Of a DNA stretch of 64,000 nucleotides, positions 1-7,444 are shown one piece after another. Origin of the DNA: Coprobacter sp. (lineage in GTDB: Bacteria > Bacteroidota > Bacteroidia > Bacteroidales > UBA11471). Positions within the stretch are counted from its first letter, which is position 1. Each line of letters begins with the position of its first letter. The DNA lies in NCBI GenBank assembly GCA_017462265.1, contig JAFTRN010000030.1, forward strand, positions 84,983 through 148,982, read 5' to 3'. The position numbers and the translations under genes are program-made. Under the pieces are notes generated by a model. The model ran no database searches, was not told where the DNA came from, and worked only from the letters and a program-made list of their open reading frames with translations.

Positions 1-693
1 GAATATCGTATCGCCGACTTGGTCGATCGCATTGCCTCGATTCCCGGGGTGGAATGGATAAGGTTGCACTATGCCTATCCCGATGGATTCCCCCTCGACC
101 TGTTGCCGGTGATGGCACGCCACGATAATGTATGTAAATACCTCGATATCGCGTTGCAGCATATCAGCGACGGGGTGTTGAGTCGTATGCATCGTCGTGT
201 TACCCGTCGCGAGACCGAGGAGTTGTTGGCTCGTATCCGTCGTGAGGTACCCGGTATTCATTTGCGCACTACGCTCATGGTGGGATTTCCCGGTGAGACC
301 GAGGCCGAATTCGATGAACTATTGCAGTTTGTGCGCGACGCCCGCTTCGAGCGTATGGGGGCGTTTGCCTATTCCGAGGAGGAAGGTACCTATTCGGCAC
401 AACATTATACCGATGATGTTCCCGATGAGGTGAAGCAAAGTCGCCTCGATCGCTTGATGTCGGAACAAGAAGTGGTAGCCACGGCTGTAAACGAAGCGAA
501 AAAAGGCTCTGCATTGCGGGTGATTATCGATAGGGAAGAGGCCGATTATTATGTAGGTCGCACCGAGTATGATTCGCCCGAGGTCGATCCCGAGGTGTTG
601 ATAGAGAAAACTCGCCCGTTGGTCATTGGCGATTTTTATATGGCTCGTATTACCGATGCGCAGCCGTTTGAGCTGATTGCCATCGTAGAATAG
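1..693 (+). CDS. rimO: Ribosomal protein S12 methylthiotransferase RimO (3' part)
   Basis: This is the C-terminal 230 residues of a radical-SAM methylthiotransferase; frame 1 is open from base 1, so the gene starts left of the window. RimO adds a methylthio group to an aspartate of ribosomal protein S12. The visible part has the end of the radical-SAM barrel (LQHISDGVLSRMHR, then LRTTLMVGFPGETEAEF) and a C-terminal TRAM domain. GRTEYDSPEVDPEV in the TRAM domain is typical of RimO rather than the tRNA enzyme MiaB. The radical-SAM CxxxCxxC cluster motif must lie outside the window. The next gene, menF, follows after 86 bases and is probably separate. Confidence 0.93.
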   Translation, partial: EYRIADLVDRIASIPGVEWIRLHYAYPDGFPLDLLPVMARHDNVCKYLDIALQHISDGVLSRMHRRVTRRETEELLARIRREVPGIHLRTTLMVGFPGETEAEFDELLQFVRDARFERMGAFAYSEEEGTYSAQHYTDDVPDEVKQSRLDRLMSEQEVVATAVNEAKKGSALRVIIDREEADYYVGRTEYDSPEVDPEVLIEKTRPLVIGDFYMARITDAQPFELIAIVE

Positions 694-714
694 ATGGTTG
701 AACGACTAAGGCTA

Positions 715-755
715 TTTTGAATTTTCTTGAAAAATTTATTACGGCTTCAAAAATC
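715..755 (+). repeat. Leader element shared with the yfhO upstream region
   Basis: This stretch upstream of menF closely matches 9446-9488 upstream of the YfhO-family gene. The shared core is TTTTGAATTTTCTTGAAAAA, then a short AT-rich spacer and CGGCTTCAAAA. Both copies lie 25-50 bases before a start codon in the same orientation. A common leader or regulatory element is inferred; its function is unknown. Confidence 0.5.
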
Positions 756-779
756 TAAACAACTTCAAAACTATTTTTA

Positions 780-1871
780 GTGAGAATTCCCCCGTCATTA
801 CAAGAGGCCATAGAGATATGTATCGATAGGGCTGTACCCTTTTTTGCGTGTCGTCGCCCCGATGAAGCCGATGTCGCGTTTGGTGCGCAGTTGTGGGGTG
901 ATGTGCTCACGACCGCCCCATTGTCTGATTGTGCCCGGCGAGAGGGTTTTCTTCTTCATCCCTTTGATACCAAGGTATTGCCGATGACATTTATTTCACC
1001 GCAGATAACCCTTGATAAGCCCGATGGTTGGAACGATATTCTATCGCGCCCCTCAATGCCGTTGCCTACCTGCGCGTTGCCACGTTCGTCGCAAGAGATG
1101 TATATGTCGCAGGCCGATAGGGTGATCACGGCGTTGCAGCGGGGCGATTTGCGTAAGGTGGTGCTCTCACGTGTGTCATCTGTGCCCTGTTCACCACAGG
1201 AACGAGTGGCCGATTGGTTCGACCGATTGACAATCCTCTATCCGCAGGCGTTTGTTTTCTTGGTATATATTCCCGGTGTTACCTTGTGGGCGGGTGCTTC
1301 GCCCGAACTCTTCTTGCAGCGTCGGGACGACGGTTGGCGCACCTATTCGCTGGCGGCTACCAAGCCGGTCACCGATACCACGCCATGGGGTGATAAAGAG
1401 ATTGAAGAACAGCAGATTGTTACCGATTATATACATGATGTAATACACCGCACGACAGGCATTGAGCCTCACGTATCGCCGCTGTGCGAGCGTGTGGCAG
1501 GGCGGGTGAAGCACCTCTGTACCACACTTTTTTTGCCGACGTCGTGCGACGATGGGGTGATCGATGCTCTTGTGGCGCGTATGCACCCTACACCGGCTGT
1601 CGGAGGCTTCCCCCGCGACGAGGCGTTGAGTTTTATTGCCGATGTAGAACTTCACGACCGCCGATATTATACCGGCTATGTCGGATACTTTTCGGGCACG
1701 GACCATTACGATTTATTTGTAAATTTGCGCTCGATGGAACTTTCGCACGGTCGGGCCGACCTATACGTGGGCGGGGGGCTTACCGCTCGCAGTGTGGCCG
1801 GCGACGAGTGGCGCGAGACCTGTATCAAATCCTCGACCATGCTCGACATTATCAATTCTCAAAAACAATGA
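780..1871 (+). CDS. menF: Isochorismate synthase MenF
   Basis: A 363-residue chorismate-binding enzyme that converts chorismate to isochorismate, the first committed step to menaquinone. Family motifs are visible in order: KVVLSRV near residue 125, GASPELFL near 175, AATKPV near 195, and C-terminal GYVGYFSG and LRSMEL. The start is GTG at 780, preceded by an A-rich leader with AACAACTTCAAAAC. The stop overlaps the menD start (ATGA at 1868-1871), so the two genes are translationally coupled. EntC or PabB-type paralogues are the alternative, but the neighbouring menD settles MenF. Confidence 0.93.
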   Translation: MRIPPSLQEAIEICIDRAVPFFACRRPDEADVAFGAQLWGDVLTTAPLSDCARREGFLLHPFDTKVLPMTFISPQITLDKPDGWNDILSRPSMPLPTCALPRSSQEMYMSQADRVITALQRGDLRKVVLSRVSSVPCSPQERVADWFDRLTILYPQAFVFLVYIPGVTLWAGASPELFLQRRDDGWRTYSLAATKPVTDTTPWGDKEIEEQQIVTDYIHDVIHRTTGIEPHVSPLCERVAGRVKHLCTTLFLPTSCDDGVIDALVARMHPTPAVGGFPRDEALSFIADVELHDRRYYTGYVGYFSGTDHYDLFVNLRSMELSHGRADLYVGGGLTARSVAGDEWRETCIKSSTMLDIINSQKQ

Positions 1872-3571
1872 TTATGACATCGAATAACGAGTATTCCGAA
1901 ATCGTCAGTACCAAGATATTAGCCGAATTGTTGGTCGCCAAAGGTGTGCGCCGGGCGGTGTTGTCGCCCGGTTCGCGTAATGCGCCACTTGTCGTTTCCT
2001 TGAGTCGTCGTCCCGAACTATCGTGTCGCGTCGTTATCGACGAACGTAGTGCGGCCTTTGTAGCCTTGGGTATGGCGCAACAATCGGGCGAGCCTGTGGC
2101 ATTGGTTTGTACCTCGGGCACGGCGTTACTCAATTATGCGCCGGCGGTGGCCGAGGCCTATTATCAGCGATTACCGCTTATCGTTATTTCGGCCGATCGC
2201 CCCGAGGAGTGGATCGACCAAGACGATAGTCAGACGATACGTCAGCGTAATGCCTTATCACCCTATGTGAAGGCCTCGTATCAGCTTCCGGCTGTGCCGG
2301 TGTGCGACGACGAGCGTTGGTATATAAATCGGCAGGTGAACGAGGCGATAAACCTGTCGCTTTCGGCTCCGGCGGGGCCGGTGCATATCAATGTGCCATT
2401 GCGAGAACCCCTCTATGCTACACGACTATATACCGAGCAGGAACGCGTGGTGTCGTCGGTGCCTGTTGAGCGCACCCTGTCTCATGATACTGTGTGTGAA
2501 TTGGCTCAAAAAATATCTTCGGCACGGCGGGTTATGATATTGGCGACATTCGGTGCGCCCGATACCACTTTGACCGCACTTTTGGAGCGGGTGGCGGCCT
2601 TGCCGCAGGTCGTACTCCTTACCGAGACCATATCCAATATCCCGGTTGCCAACGCTATACCTACTATCGACAGGGTGCTATCGGTGATGCCCGGCGACTA
2701 CCAAGCCGAATATGCTCCCGAAATACTCATCACCTTCGGTGGTGCACCGGTTTCGCGCATGATAAAGCGATACTTGCGCGCACATCGTCCCGTGGAGCAT
2801 TGGCGTATCGACGAGAGCGAACATATCATCGATACGATGCAGTCGCTTACTCGGCATATACGGCTCGCACCGAGCCGATTTTTCTCGGCGCTGTTGCCTC
2901 TGTTACTGCCGTCGGATAGTGACTATGGCAGGTCGTGGCAATTATTGCGTAGCGAGGCTGCCGAGTGTCATACGCAATATGTGGCTGTTGCGCCGTGGTG
3001 TGACCTTACGGCCTTCTCCATACTGTTACCGACCATACCACAGGGGGCGGCCCTACAGCTCTCTAACGGAACCTCGGTGCGATATGCCCAGTTGTTCGAG
3101 ACGCCCCGGCTCTTTCGTTCCGATGGCAATCGGGGCACGAGTGGTATTGATGGCTCGCTATCTACGGCCGTGGGGGCGGCTATGGCGAGCGATAGGCTCA
3201 CGGTGTGTATTATCGGCGATATGAGTTTCCTCTACGATGCCGGGGCGTTGGCTATTCGTCAGCTCCCACCCAATCTGCGTATCGTGGTGCTGTGTAACGG
3301 CGGTGGGGGAATATTTCGCTTCATTCCGGGGCCATCGACATTGCCCGAACTGGAACCCTATTTCGAGATACCCCAAGATGTGAATGTAGGTGGTTATGCT
3401 TCGCTCCATGGCATACCCTGTTATCACGCGGCCGATGGCGATACGTTGCGCGACCTTCTACCTCAGTTTTTCGCCCCGGCCGATACCCCGGTCATATTGG
3501 CCATAGAGACGCCACGCCTGCTCAATGCCGAGATACTCCGAGACTATTTCTCCCGATTAAACCACCGATAA
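1868..3571 (+). CDS. menD: SEPHCHC synthase MenD
   Basis: A 567-residue thiamine-diphosphate enzyme. It joins 2-oxoglutarate to isochorismate, giving 2-succinyl-5-enolpyruvyl-6-hydroxy-3-cyclohexene-1-carboxylate for menaquinone. The N-terminus has the family signature VLSPGSRNAPLVVSL; the C-terminal ThDP/metal site is seen in CIIGDMSFLYDAGAL. The start at 1868 is chosen because it overlaps the menF stop; the frame stays open upstream, but that part lies inside menF. ATG 1874 is an alternative. The rest of the men pathway does not follow: phage debris begins within 20 bases of the stop. Confidence 0.95.
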   Translation: MIMTSNNEYSEIVSTKILAELLVAKGVRRAVLSPGSRNAPLVVSLSRRPELSCRVVIDERSAAFVALGMAQQSGEPVALVCTSGTALLNYAPAVAEAYYQRLPLIVISADRPEEWIDQDDSQTIRQRNALSPYVKASYQLPAVPVCDDERWYINRQVNEAINLSLSAPAGPVHINVPLREPLYATRLYTEQERVVSSVPVERTLSHDTVCELAQKISSARRVMILATFGAPDTTLTALLERVAALPQVVLLTETISNIPVANAIPTIDRVLSVMPGDYQAEYAPEILITFGGAPVSRMIKRYLRAHRPVEHWRIDESEHIIDTMQSLTRHIRLAPSRFFSALLPLLLPSDSDYGRSWQLLRSEAAECHTQYVAVAPWCDLTAFSILLPTIPQGAALQLSNGTSVRYAQLFETPRLFRSDGNRGTSGIDGSLSTAVGAAMASDRLTVCIIGDMSFLYDAGALAIRQLPPNLRIVVLCNGGGGIFRFIPGPSTLPELEPYFEIPQDVNVGGYASLHGIPCYHAADGDTLRDLLPQFFAPADTPVILAIETPRLLNAEILRDYFSRLNHR

Positions 3572-3586
3572 TATATTTTGCTCTCG

Positions 3587-4045
3587 TTACCCCTTATATC
3601 GGGTGCGGAATTTCCCTCGGACGGCTATATCACCTATCTGTTGGAGTATTTCAAAGGCGGCTTCTCCCGACATACCGAACGACATCATCGTCCGTTGCGC
3701 CTCGATTAGGCCCGCCTTATCGTATGGCGTTACTTTTCCATATTCCGAAATCCTCTCATACATGGCTTGTGCCGCTTCGGCATTACCGCCAAACAGGGTT
3801 TTCAGGTTTATCAACTGCAACTCGGCGTTCGCACCGGCTTCTGTGATACCGTTAAATGCGTTGAAGAATTTATCAACATAATTACTCGCCATATCCCATA
3901 CCGCAAATGTATTGGATAGTTTTCCTATCAAATTGTTGCAATCTTTTATTTTTGCGCTGAATGCTCCGGTTTCATCTATCATACCCTCCATTACAGCCGA
4001 ATAATTACCGCCTATATTAAATTGATAGTCAATTTTTGTTGCCAT
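3587..4045 (-). pseudogene. Tape-measure protein N-terminal fragment, copy A
   Basis: A 152-residue ORF starting MATKIDYQFNIGGNYSAVM. It resembles the N-terminus of phage tail tape-measure proteins, with a DMAS...FFNAFNGI segment and a YERISEYGKVTPYD stretch. Tape measures usually run to many hundreds of residues, whereas this one stops after QQIGDIAVRGKFRTRYKG, just downstream of menD. It is therefore a truncated remnant. A paralogous fragment lies at 6543-7235. The first codons overlap the -33 element of the opposite-strand promoter at 4039-4068. No promoter for this fragment itself was seen. Confidence 0.72.
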
Positions 4046-4068
4046 TTCAAATAATTTTATTACTTTTG
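4039..4068 (+). promoter_or_regulatory. Promoter of small membrane protein A
   Basis: TTG at 4039-4041, 19 bases, then TACTTTTG at 4061-4068, matching the Bacteroidota consensus TTTG-N19-21-TAnnTTTG. The -33 part sits in the first codons of the antisense tape-measure fragment. The expected transcript start is about 20 bases before ATG 4096. The same arrangement recurs at 7229-7259. Confidence 0.7.
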
Positions 4069-4095
4069 AAATGTATTCTTATTGTGAACACACTT

Positions 4096-4272
4096 ATGGG
4101 TGATAGCATTCTTATTCTTTTCGTTGAATTTGCCTGGACCATTATTGGCATAGGCTTTGTTATCGGAGGTATTGTTCTGCCTGTTTGGTTCATTATTGCA
4201 ATTGTTCAATATATTCGCCAATCAGCGCGAGGAAAGGATAATACCCATTATCGTTTTCCTCCTTGGAGATAG
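4096..4272 (+). CDS. Small membrane protein A beside tape-measure fragment
   Basis: A 58-residue protein with one long hydrophobic stretch (FAWTIIGIGFVIGGIVLPVW, roughly residues 11-30) followed by a basic C-terminus ending HYRFPPWR. I do not recognise a family. Start 4096 is preferred over upstream codons because the promoter at 4039-4068 would start transcription near 4075. It lies opposite and divergent to a tape-measure N-terminus and immediately before the 120-bp repeat, exactly like the 51-residue protein at 7286-7441. A phage moron, perhaps a superinfection-exclusion factor, is an inference from position only. Confidence 0.55.
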   Translation: MGDSILILFVEFAWTIIGIGFVIGGIVLPVWFIIAIVQYIRQSARGKDNTHYRFPPWR

Positions 4273-4280
4273 GTTCTACC

Positions 4281-4400
4281 TCATTTCTTTTCACCAAACA
4301 TAGCGGCGATCATTTCTGCTTGGTTTCTCAGTCGCCACCGTTCGAGCCATAAAGCCCGGGCGTAGTTTATCGCCCAGTCTTCAGGCTCTCCCGCCGTGGG
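4281..4400 (-). repeat. 120-bp direct repeat, copy A: 3' end of a phage gene
   Basis: These 120 bases recur at 7445-7564 with one visible mismatch. On the minus strand they encode a 39-residue C-terminus containing WAINYARALWLERW and ending MFGEKK-stop. This is therefore the tail end of a phage gene that would lie just upstream of the tape-measure gene, possibly a tail-assembly protein. The 5' part is missing in both copies. Recombination between the copies could delete or circularise the intervening 3.2 kb. Confidence 0.8.
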
Positions 4401-4450
4401 TATTTTTTTCTAATAACAATCGATTTGCGTCAGCCTCCTGCCCATCGTAG

Positions 4451-4471
4451 GGACGCTTGGCTCAAGCGTCC
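4451..4471. repeat. Dispersed palindrome, copy 1
   Basis: GGACGCTTG-GCT-CAAGCGTCC, a perfect 9-bp stem with a 3-base loop, embedded in the wider consensus CGTAGG...CCGAGG. Related copies are at 6380-6400, 12199-12219 and, degenerate, 18404-18424. Confidence 0.8.
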
Positions 4472-4515
4472 GAGGTTCCGAGAGTAAAAGTGCTCCGCAG
4501 GAGCTTCCTGCCCCC

Positions 4516-5835
4516 ATGGGCTCCGTGGAGCATGAGGTGCCCGAAACACTGCGCTACGCCCTCGAGAACAACGCCTTCACATTCTCGGGCTTCAAAACCT
4601 TTCACTGTATGCGTGAGGTGGGCCTGTCGCTCACCAACGACGAGGGCCACATAAAACCCTTTGCCGAGTTCCTGGCCGACGTGAAGCATATAAACCAAAA
4701 GTATAACCATCACTACCTCGAGGCCGAGTACAACCACGCCGTGGCCGCCTCGCAGATGGCCTCGCGCTGGCACGACTTCGAGCAAGACGGCGACGACTAC
4801 AACCTGCAATACCGCACCGCCGGCGACGACCGGGTGCGAGAGGATCACGCCGTGCTGCACGATACCACCCTGCCGCCAAGCGATCCCTTCTGGGATAAGT
4901 ATTTTCCGCCCAACGGCTGGAACTGCCGCTGTACTGTTGTGCAGGTACGGAAAGAAAAATACCCCGTATCCGATCCCGCGCTGGCCATGCTCCGCGGTAA
5001 CAACTGCACCGACGGTGAGAAAAAGAAGATTTTCCGCTACAACCCCGGCAAATCCCTCGAACTGTTCCCGCCCAAGCACCCATACTACAAAGCACCCAAA
5101 GATGCTAAAAAGGCTATAGAAGGAAATTTGACCGAAATGTATAATAATGGCATCGGGGGGCATGTCCCGCCCTCACTTAATACTCAAGAGCAAAAGGCTT
5201 GGATTGAAAATGAGCATGCGTTATCCGATGTACTAATAGAGCAAGGAAAGCCGATGACTCACGAAGAAGCCAATGAACATCACGCAAACCCCAATTATCA
5301 AAAGGGTATTCTCAATGGGTATTCTCAAAATTGCCAATCCTGTGTTGTTGCGTATGAACTACGCCGCCGGGGATATGACGTGGAAGCATTTATGCGTGTT
5401 GTTGGAGACGCCAATAATGTACCCGAGAAATTAGCCTATCACACTGAGTTGGCTTGGCGTGCACCGGGTTCTAATGAAATCCCTAAAAAAGCTTTTGCCG
5501 GAGGTGTCAAAAGTAGAGATGTTGATAAACGTGGACGTGTGATTACCAAAACTAAATCATTATCCGAATTAAATGCAGATTTAAATGAGCTAACAAAGGA
5601 ACCTGGTCGCTATCACTTAAATTGGACTTGGAAAGGCAGAGATATGGGGCATATTGTAACTTGTGAGAAATTTGCTAATGGCGGGATTCGTATCTACGAC
5701 CCTCAAACTGGGGAAATCTTAAAATGGTCCGAAATCGCTAAGAATATAAAATTAGACAAAGGGGTCGGTGTTCTTCGTGTAGATAACCTGATTATTAATA
5801 TGGACGTAATAAATGAGATTGTTAAGCCTAAATAA
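4516..5835 (+). CDS. MuF-type phage head protein fused to a papain-fold toxin domain
   Basis: A 439-residue protein. Residues 1 to about 195 match the Mu gpF / SPP1 gp7 head-morphogenesis family: FKTFHCMREV, HYLEAEYNHAVAASQMASRW, RTAGDDRVREDHAVLH, and the metal-site-like PPNGWNCRCTVVQV. The head domain seems to lack its first 50 or so residues; the frame is open back to 4417 without an earlier ATG. From about residue 200 (base 5110) the DNA turns clearly more AT-rich and the protein becomes a papain-fold, glutamine-deamidase-like toxin module: NCQSCVVAYELRRRGYDV with C273/C276, H379 in MGHIVTCEK and D395 in IYDPQTGE. This is the architecture of MuF polymorphic toxins. The convergent ORF 5840-6079 ends four bases away and is the immunity candidate. 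Confidence 0.72.
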   Translation: MGSVEHEVPETLRYALENNAFTFSGFKTFHCMREVGLSLTNDEGHIKPFAEFLADVKHINQKYNHHYLEAEYNHAVAASQMASRWHDFEQDGDDYNLQYRTAGDDRVREDHAVLHDTTLPPSDPFWDKYFPPNGWNCRCTVVQVRKEKYPVSDPALAMLRGNNCTDGEKKKIFRYNPGKSLELFPPKHPYYKAPKDAKKAIEGNLTEMYNNGIGGHVPPSLNTQEQKAWIENEHALSDVLIEQGKPMTHEEANEHHANPNYQKGILNGYSQNCQSCVVAYELRRRGYDVEAFMRVVGDANNVPEKLAYHTELAWRAPGSNEIPKKAFAGGVKSRDVDKRGRVITKTKSLSELNADLNELTKEPGRYHLNWTWKGRDMGHIVTCEKFANGGIRIYDPQTGEILKWSEIAKNIKLDKGVGVLRVDNLIINMDVINEIVKPK

Positions 5836-5839
5836 ATTG

Positions 5840-6079
5840 CTATTTAGCTTCTTTGCGAATTTGGCAATATTCATCCCATGGAAGAATACGTGGAGCATTA
5901 TCTTCTGTAATGATTATATGGAATGGGTAGCCGGTACTCCCCATATTTCCGGCAATCTCTTGTACATAATAAATCGCAGAGTCATTAACCATACAATCAA
6001 ACTTTATATAGTTAAATCCTTCAGATTTTGCAAATTCTTTCGCTTTCTTGAATAATATGCTTAATTGCTTTGCTTCCAT
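5840..6079 (-). CDS. Candidate immunity protein for the MuF toxin
   Basis: A 79-residue AT-rich gene, MEAKQLSILFKKAKEF..., ending WDEYCQIRKEAK. It has no signal peptide or membrane segment. It converges on the toxin gene with four bases between the stop codons. The start at 6079 is chosen because TACCTTTG at 6086-6093 (minus strand) overlaps the longer start at 6088; the message would then be nearly leaderless. I recognise no family. The immunity role is inferred from small size, cytoplasmic character, adjacency and similarly low GC. Opposite-strand placement is unusual for such genes. Confidence 0.5.
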   Translation of the reverse strand: MEAKQLSILFKKAKEFAKSEGFNYIKFDCMVNDSAIYYVQEIAGNMGSTGYPFHIIITEDNAPRILPWDEYCQIRKEAK

Positions 6080-6085
6080 ATGGTA

Positions 6086-6093
6086 CAAAGGTA
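6086..6093 (-). promoter_or_regulatory. -7 element of the immunity candidate
   Basis: TACCTTTG on the minus strand matches the TAnnTTTG consensus. Transcription would start near the ATG at 6079. No convincing -33 TTTG was seen at the right distance. This would let the small gene be expressed independently of the decayed phage operon. Confidence 0.5.
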
Positions 6094-6123
6094 TAAAATA
6101 TATTGAAAATAAAATATGTCACA

Positions 6124-6267
6124 ATGCAAAAAATAAAGAAAAATATTATCGACTACCTGCCACATATCGTAAATAGGGCGCAAAGCACGATACATTTGTG
6201 TCCGCAGGTATGCCGATTGCGAATACGCGAATTGGTAAAAAACTACAAACACTCTAATAAACTATGA
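6124..6267 (+). CDS. Small basic ORF in the phage remnant
   Basis: A 47-residue ORF, MQKIKKNIIDYLPHIVNRAQ..., ending VKNYKHSNKL. It overlaps the next ORF by four bases (ATGA at 6264-6267), which supports real coupled translation. It is basic, with two cysteines. I do not recognise it. It sits between the toxin/immunity pair and the gpG stub, where Mu-like phages carry small accessory genes. Confidence 0.35.
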   Translation: MQKIKKNIIDYLPHIVNRAQSTIHLCPQVCRLRIRELVKNYKHSNKL

Positions 6268-6410
6268 CTATACCACTAATTGATGCCATAATACTTGCCA
6301 CGGTGTGTTCCCTGCTCACCGCCATAGGCACGGCCATTATAGTAATCAGCGCCTTCACCAAAACTCCGGAAAAATGTAGGGACGCTTGGTTCAAGCGTCC
6401 GAGGTTATGA
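6264..6410 (+). CDS. Small membrane ORF in the phage remnant
   Basis: A 48-residue ORF beginning MTIPLIDAIILATVCSLLTA with one clear membrane helix to about residue 31, overlapping the upstream ORF by ATGA. Its last third runs through palindrome copy 2 (6380-6400), so the present C-terminus and stop are probably supplied by the inserted repeat. Function unknown; a phage membrane accessory protein is possible. Confidence 0.4.
   Translation: MTIPLIDAIILATVCSLLTAIGTAIIVISAFTKTPEKCRDAWFKRPRL
6380..6400. repeat. Dispersed palindrome, copy 2
   Basis: GGACGCTTG-GTT-CAAGCGTCC, with arms identical to copy 1 and one loop change, again preceded by GTAGG and followed by GAGG. It lies inside the 3' end of the small ORF 6264-6410. 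Confidence 0.8.
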
Positions 6411-6542
6411 GAGACTACGAAGCTCCTCCTCTAAGGTGAGACAGGGGCGAACAAGGCCGAAGAGGAAACACTGAACGTGTTTCCGTGCCGCAGAGAGGGG
6501 AGCGCAGTGCTCTGCGCGACGGAGGCCTCGAAGAGGTGCCCG
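6411..6542. repeat. GC-rich hairpin-forming stretch
   Basis: No supported gene. It contains a stem GGAAACAC (6464-6471) with GTGTTTCC (6477-6484), a stem GCGCAG (6502-6507) with CTGCGC (6512-6517), and alternating CTCC/GGAGG blocks. It resembles the folded intergenic repeats common in Bacteroidota genomes; this is an impression, not a match. Confidence 0.35.
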
Positions 6543-7235
6543 TTAGGGCGGAGGGGTATGCAGGAGGTCTGTATAAACAAATCTTAAATATAAAATACTA
6601 CCACTATGATAAATTCCAAACAAATAAAGCGTAAAATCTTGAACGATATGCGGGTGGAACTCACCGAGGAGTTCGACCGCAATTATCATCTCGCTCATCT
6701 TGCGGCTTGCCTCCATGGGATCGTCAAGCGATACCCCATACTGGTTCATGGCGGTGGTAAGCACCTCGGCGGCCGCCACGCCATCGTTGCCCATAAGTTT
6801 CGAGGTGGTCTGTATGGCATTACCCATCTCTTGCAGGGCTTTCGGGCATTTGGCAAGTTCCGGCGATAGTTGCGAGAGCAGTAGCTTATAACCCTCTACC
6901 GCCACAGCGGCATCGGTACCGAAGGTTTTTGCACTCTCACGAGCATATCCCTCTATCTCTTTCAGCGCGTCACCGGTCACACCCGCTATCGCGCTCAAAT
7001 CATGCATCTGGCTATCGAGAGCGATAAATGGGGTTAGAGTGTCATCGATGGTGTTACCCAACCTTTCGAAAAAACCACTTACCATATCAAGCATACTAAA
7101 TTTAGCCAACCATCTATCCAGTAGGCTCTCATTACTTTTCATGGCAGCGTTGAATTGTCCTATTTGTCGCCCCATTTCATCTATTGCAGTAGAAAAGTTG
7201 CCTTCAATATTAAAACTGTAAAGAATCGTTGCCAT
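6543..7235 (-). pseudogene. Tape-measure protein N-terminal fragment, copy B
   Basis: The ORF begins MATILYSFNIEGNFSTAID and continues with tape-measure features: DLSAIAGVTGDALKEIEGYA, ESAKTFGTDAAVAVEGYKLL and GNAIQTTSKLMGNDG. Similarity ends near MSEMIIA at about 6686; the remaining 48 codons are read antisense through the gpG stub and upstream DNA, so the 3' part is an artefact of rearrangement. It is a paralogue of copy A (3587-4045), diverged in sequence but placed identically relative to a small membrane protein and the 120-bp repeat. Confidence 0.75.
6606..6686 (+). pseudogene. N-terminal stub of a gpG-like virion morphogenesis protein
   Basis: The first 27 codons, MINSKQIKRKILNDMRVEL then TEEFDRNY, look like the start of the phage virion-morphogenesis (Mu gpG-like) family, which follows the F-type head gene in Mu-like phages. 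At about 6686 the sequence switches to antisense tape-measure sequence, so the gene is cut off by a rearrangement junction. Confidence 0.5.
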
Positions 7236-7259
7236 ATTCGATTTTTTTTAGTATATTTG
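7229..7259 (+). promoter_or_regulatory. Promoter of small membrane protein B
   Basis: TTG at 7229-7231, 20 bases, TATATTTG at 7252-7259. The -33 part overlaps the start codon region of the antisense tape-measure fragment, as in copy A. The start codon at 7286 follows the expected transcript start by about 20 bases. Confidence 0.7.
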
Positions 7260-7285
7260 TAGAGAACGTTATAAAAAGAAAAATT

Positions 7286-7441
7286 ATGTGGGATTTAATT
7301 TCAGATTTCTTGGTAAGAACCATTATTTGGATTATCGGAATTATTTTAGCGTTTGGCTTTATATCTATGATGATAGGGTTTATCAAAGAAGAAGTTATAG
7401 ATCCTCTCAGAAATGCTTTTCGAGACGAAAAGAAATCCTAA
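7286..7441 (+). CDS. Small membrane protein B beside tape-measure fragment
   Basis: A 51-residue protein with a hydrophobic segment RTIIWIIGIILAFGFISMMI (about residues 11-30) and a charged C-terminus ending RDEKKS. It is not obviously alignable with protein A outside the hydrophobic pattern. Its position is the same: divergent from a tape-measure N-terminus and four bases before the 120-bp repeat. Family unknown; a moron-type phage membrane protein is inferred. Confidence 0.55.
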   Translation: MWDLISDFLVRTIIWIIGIILAFGFISMMIGFIKEEVIDPLRNAFRDEKKS

Positions 7442-7444
7442 AAA

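Noticed and set aside
1484..1867. Upstream extension of the menD frame
   Set aside because: It lies wholly inside menF in another frame; the conserved MenD N-terminus begins just after ATG 1868.
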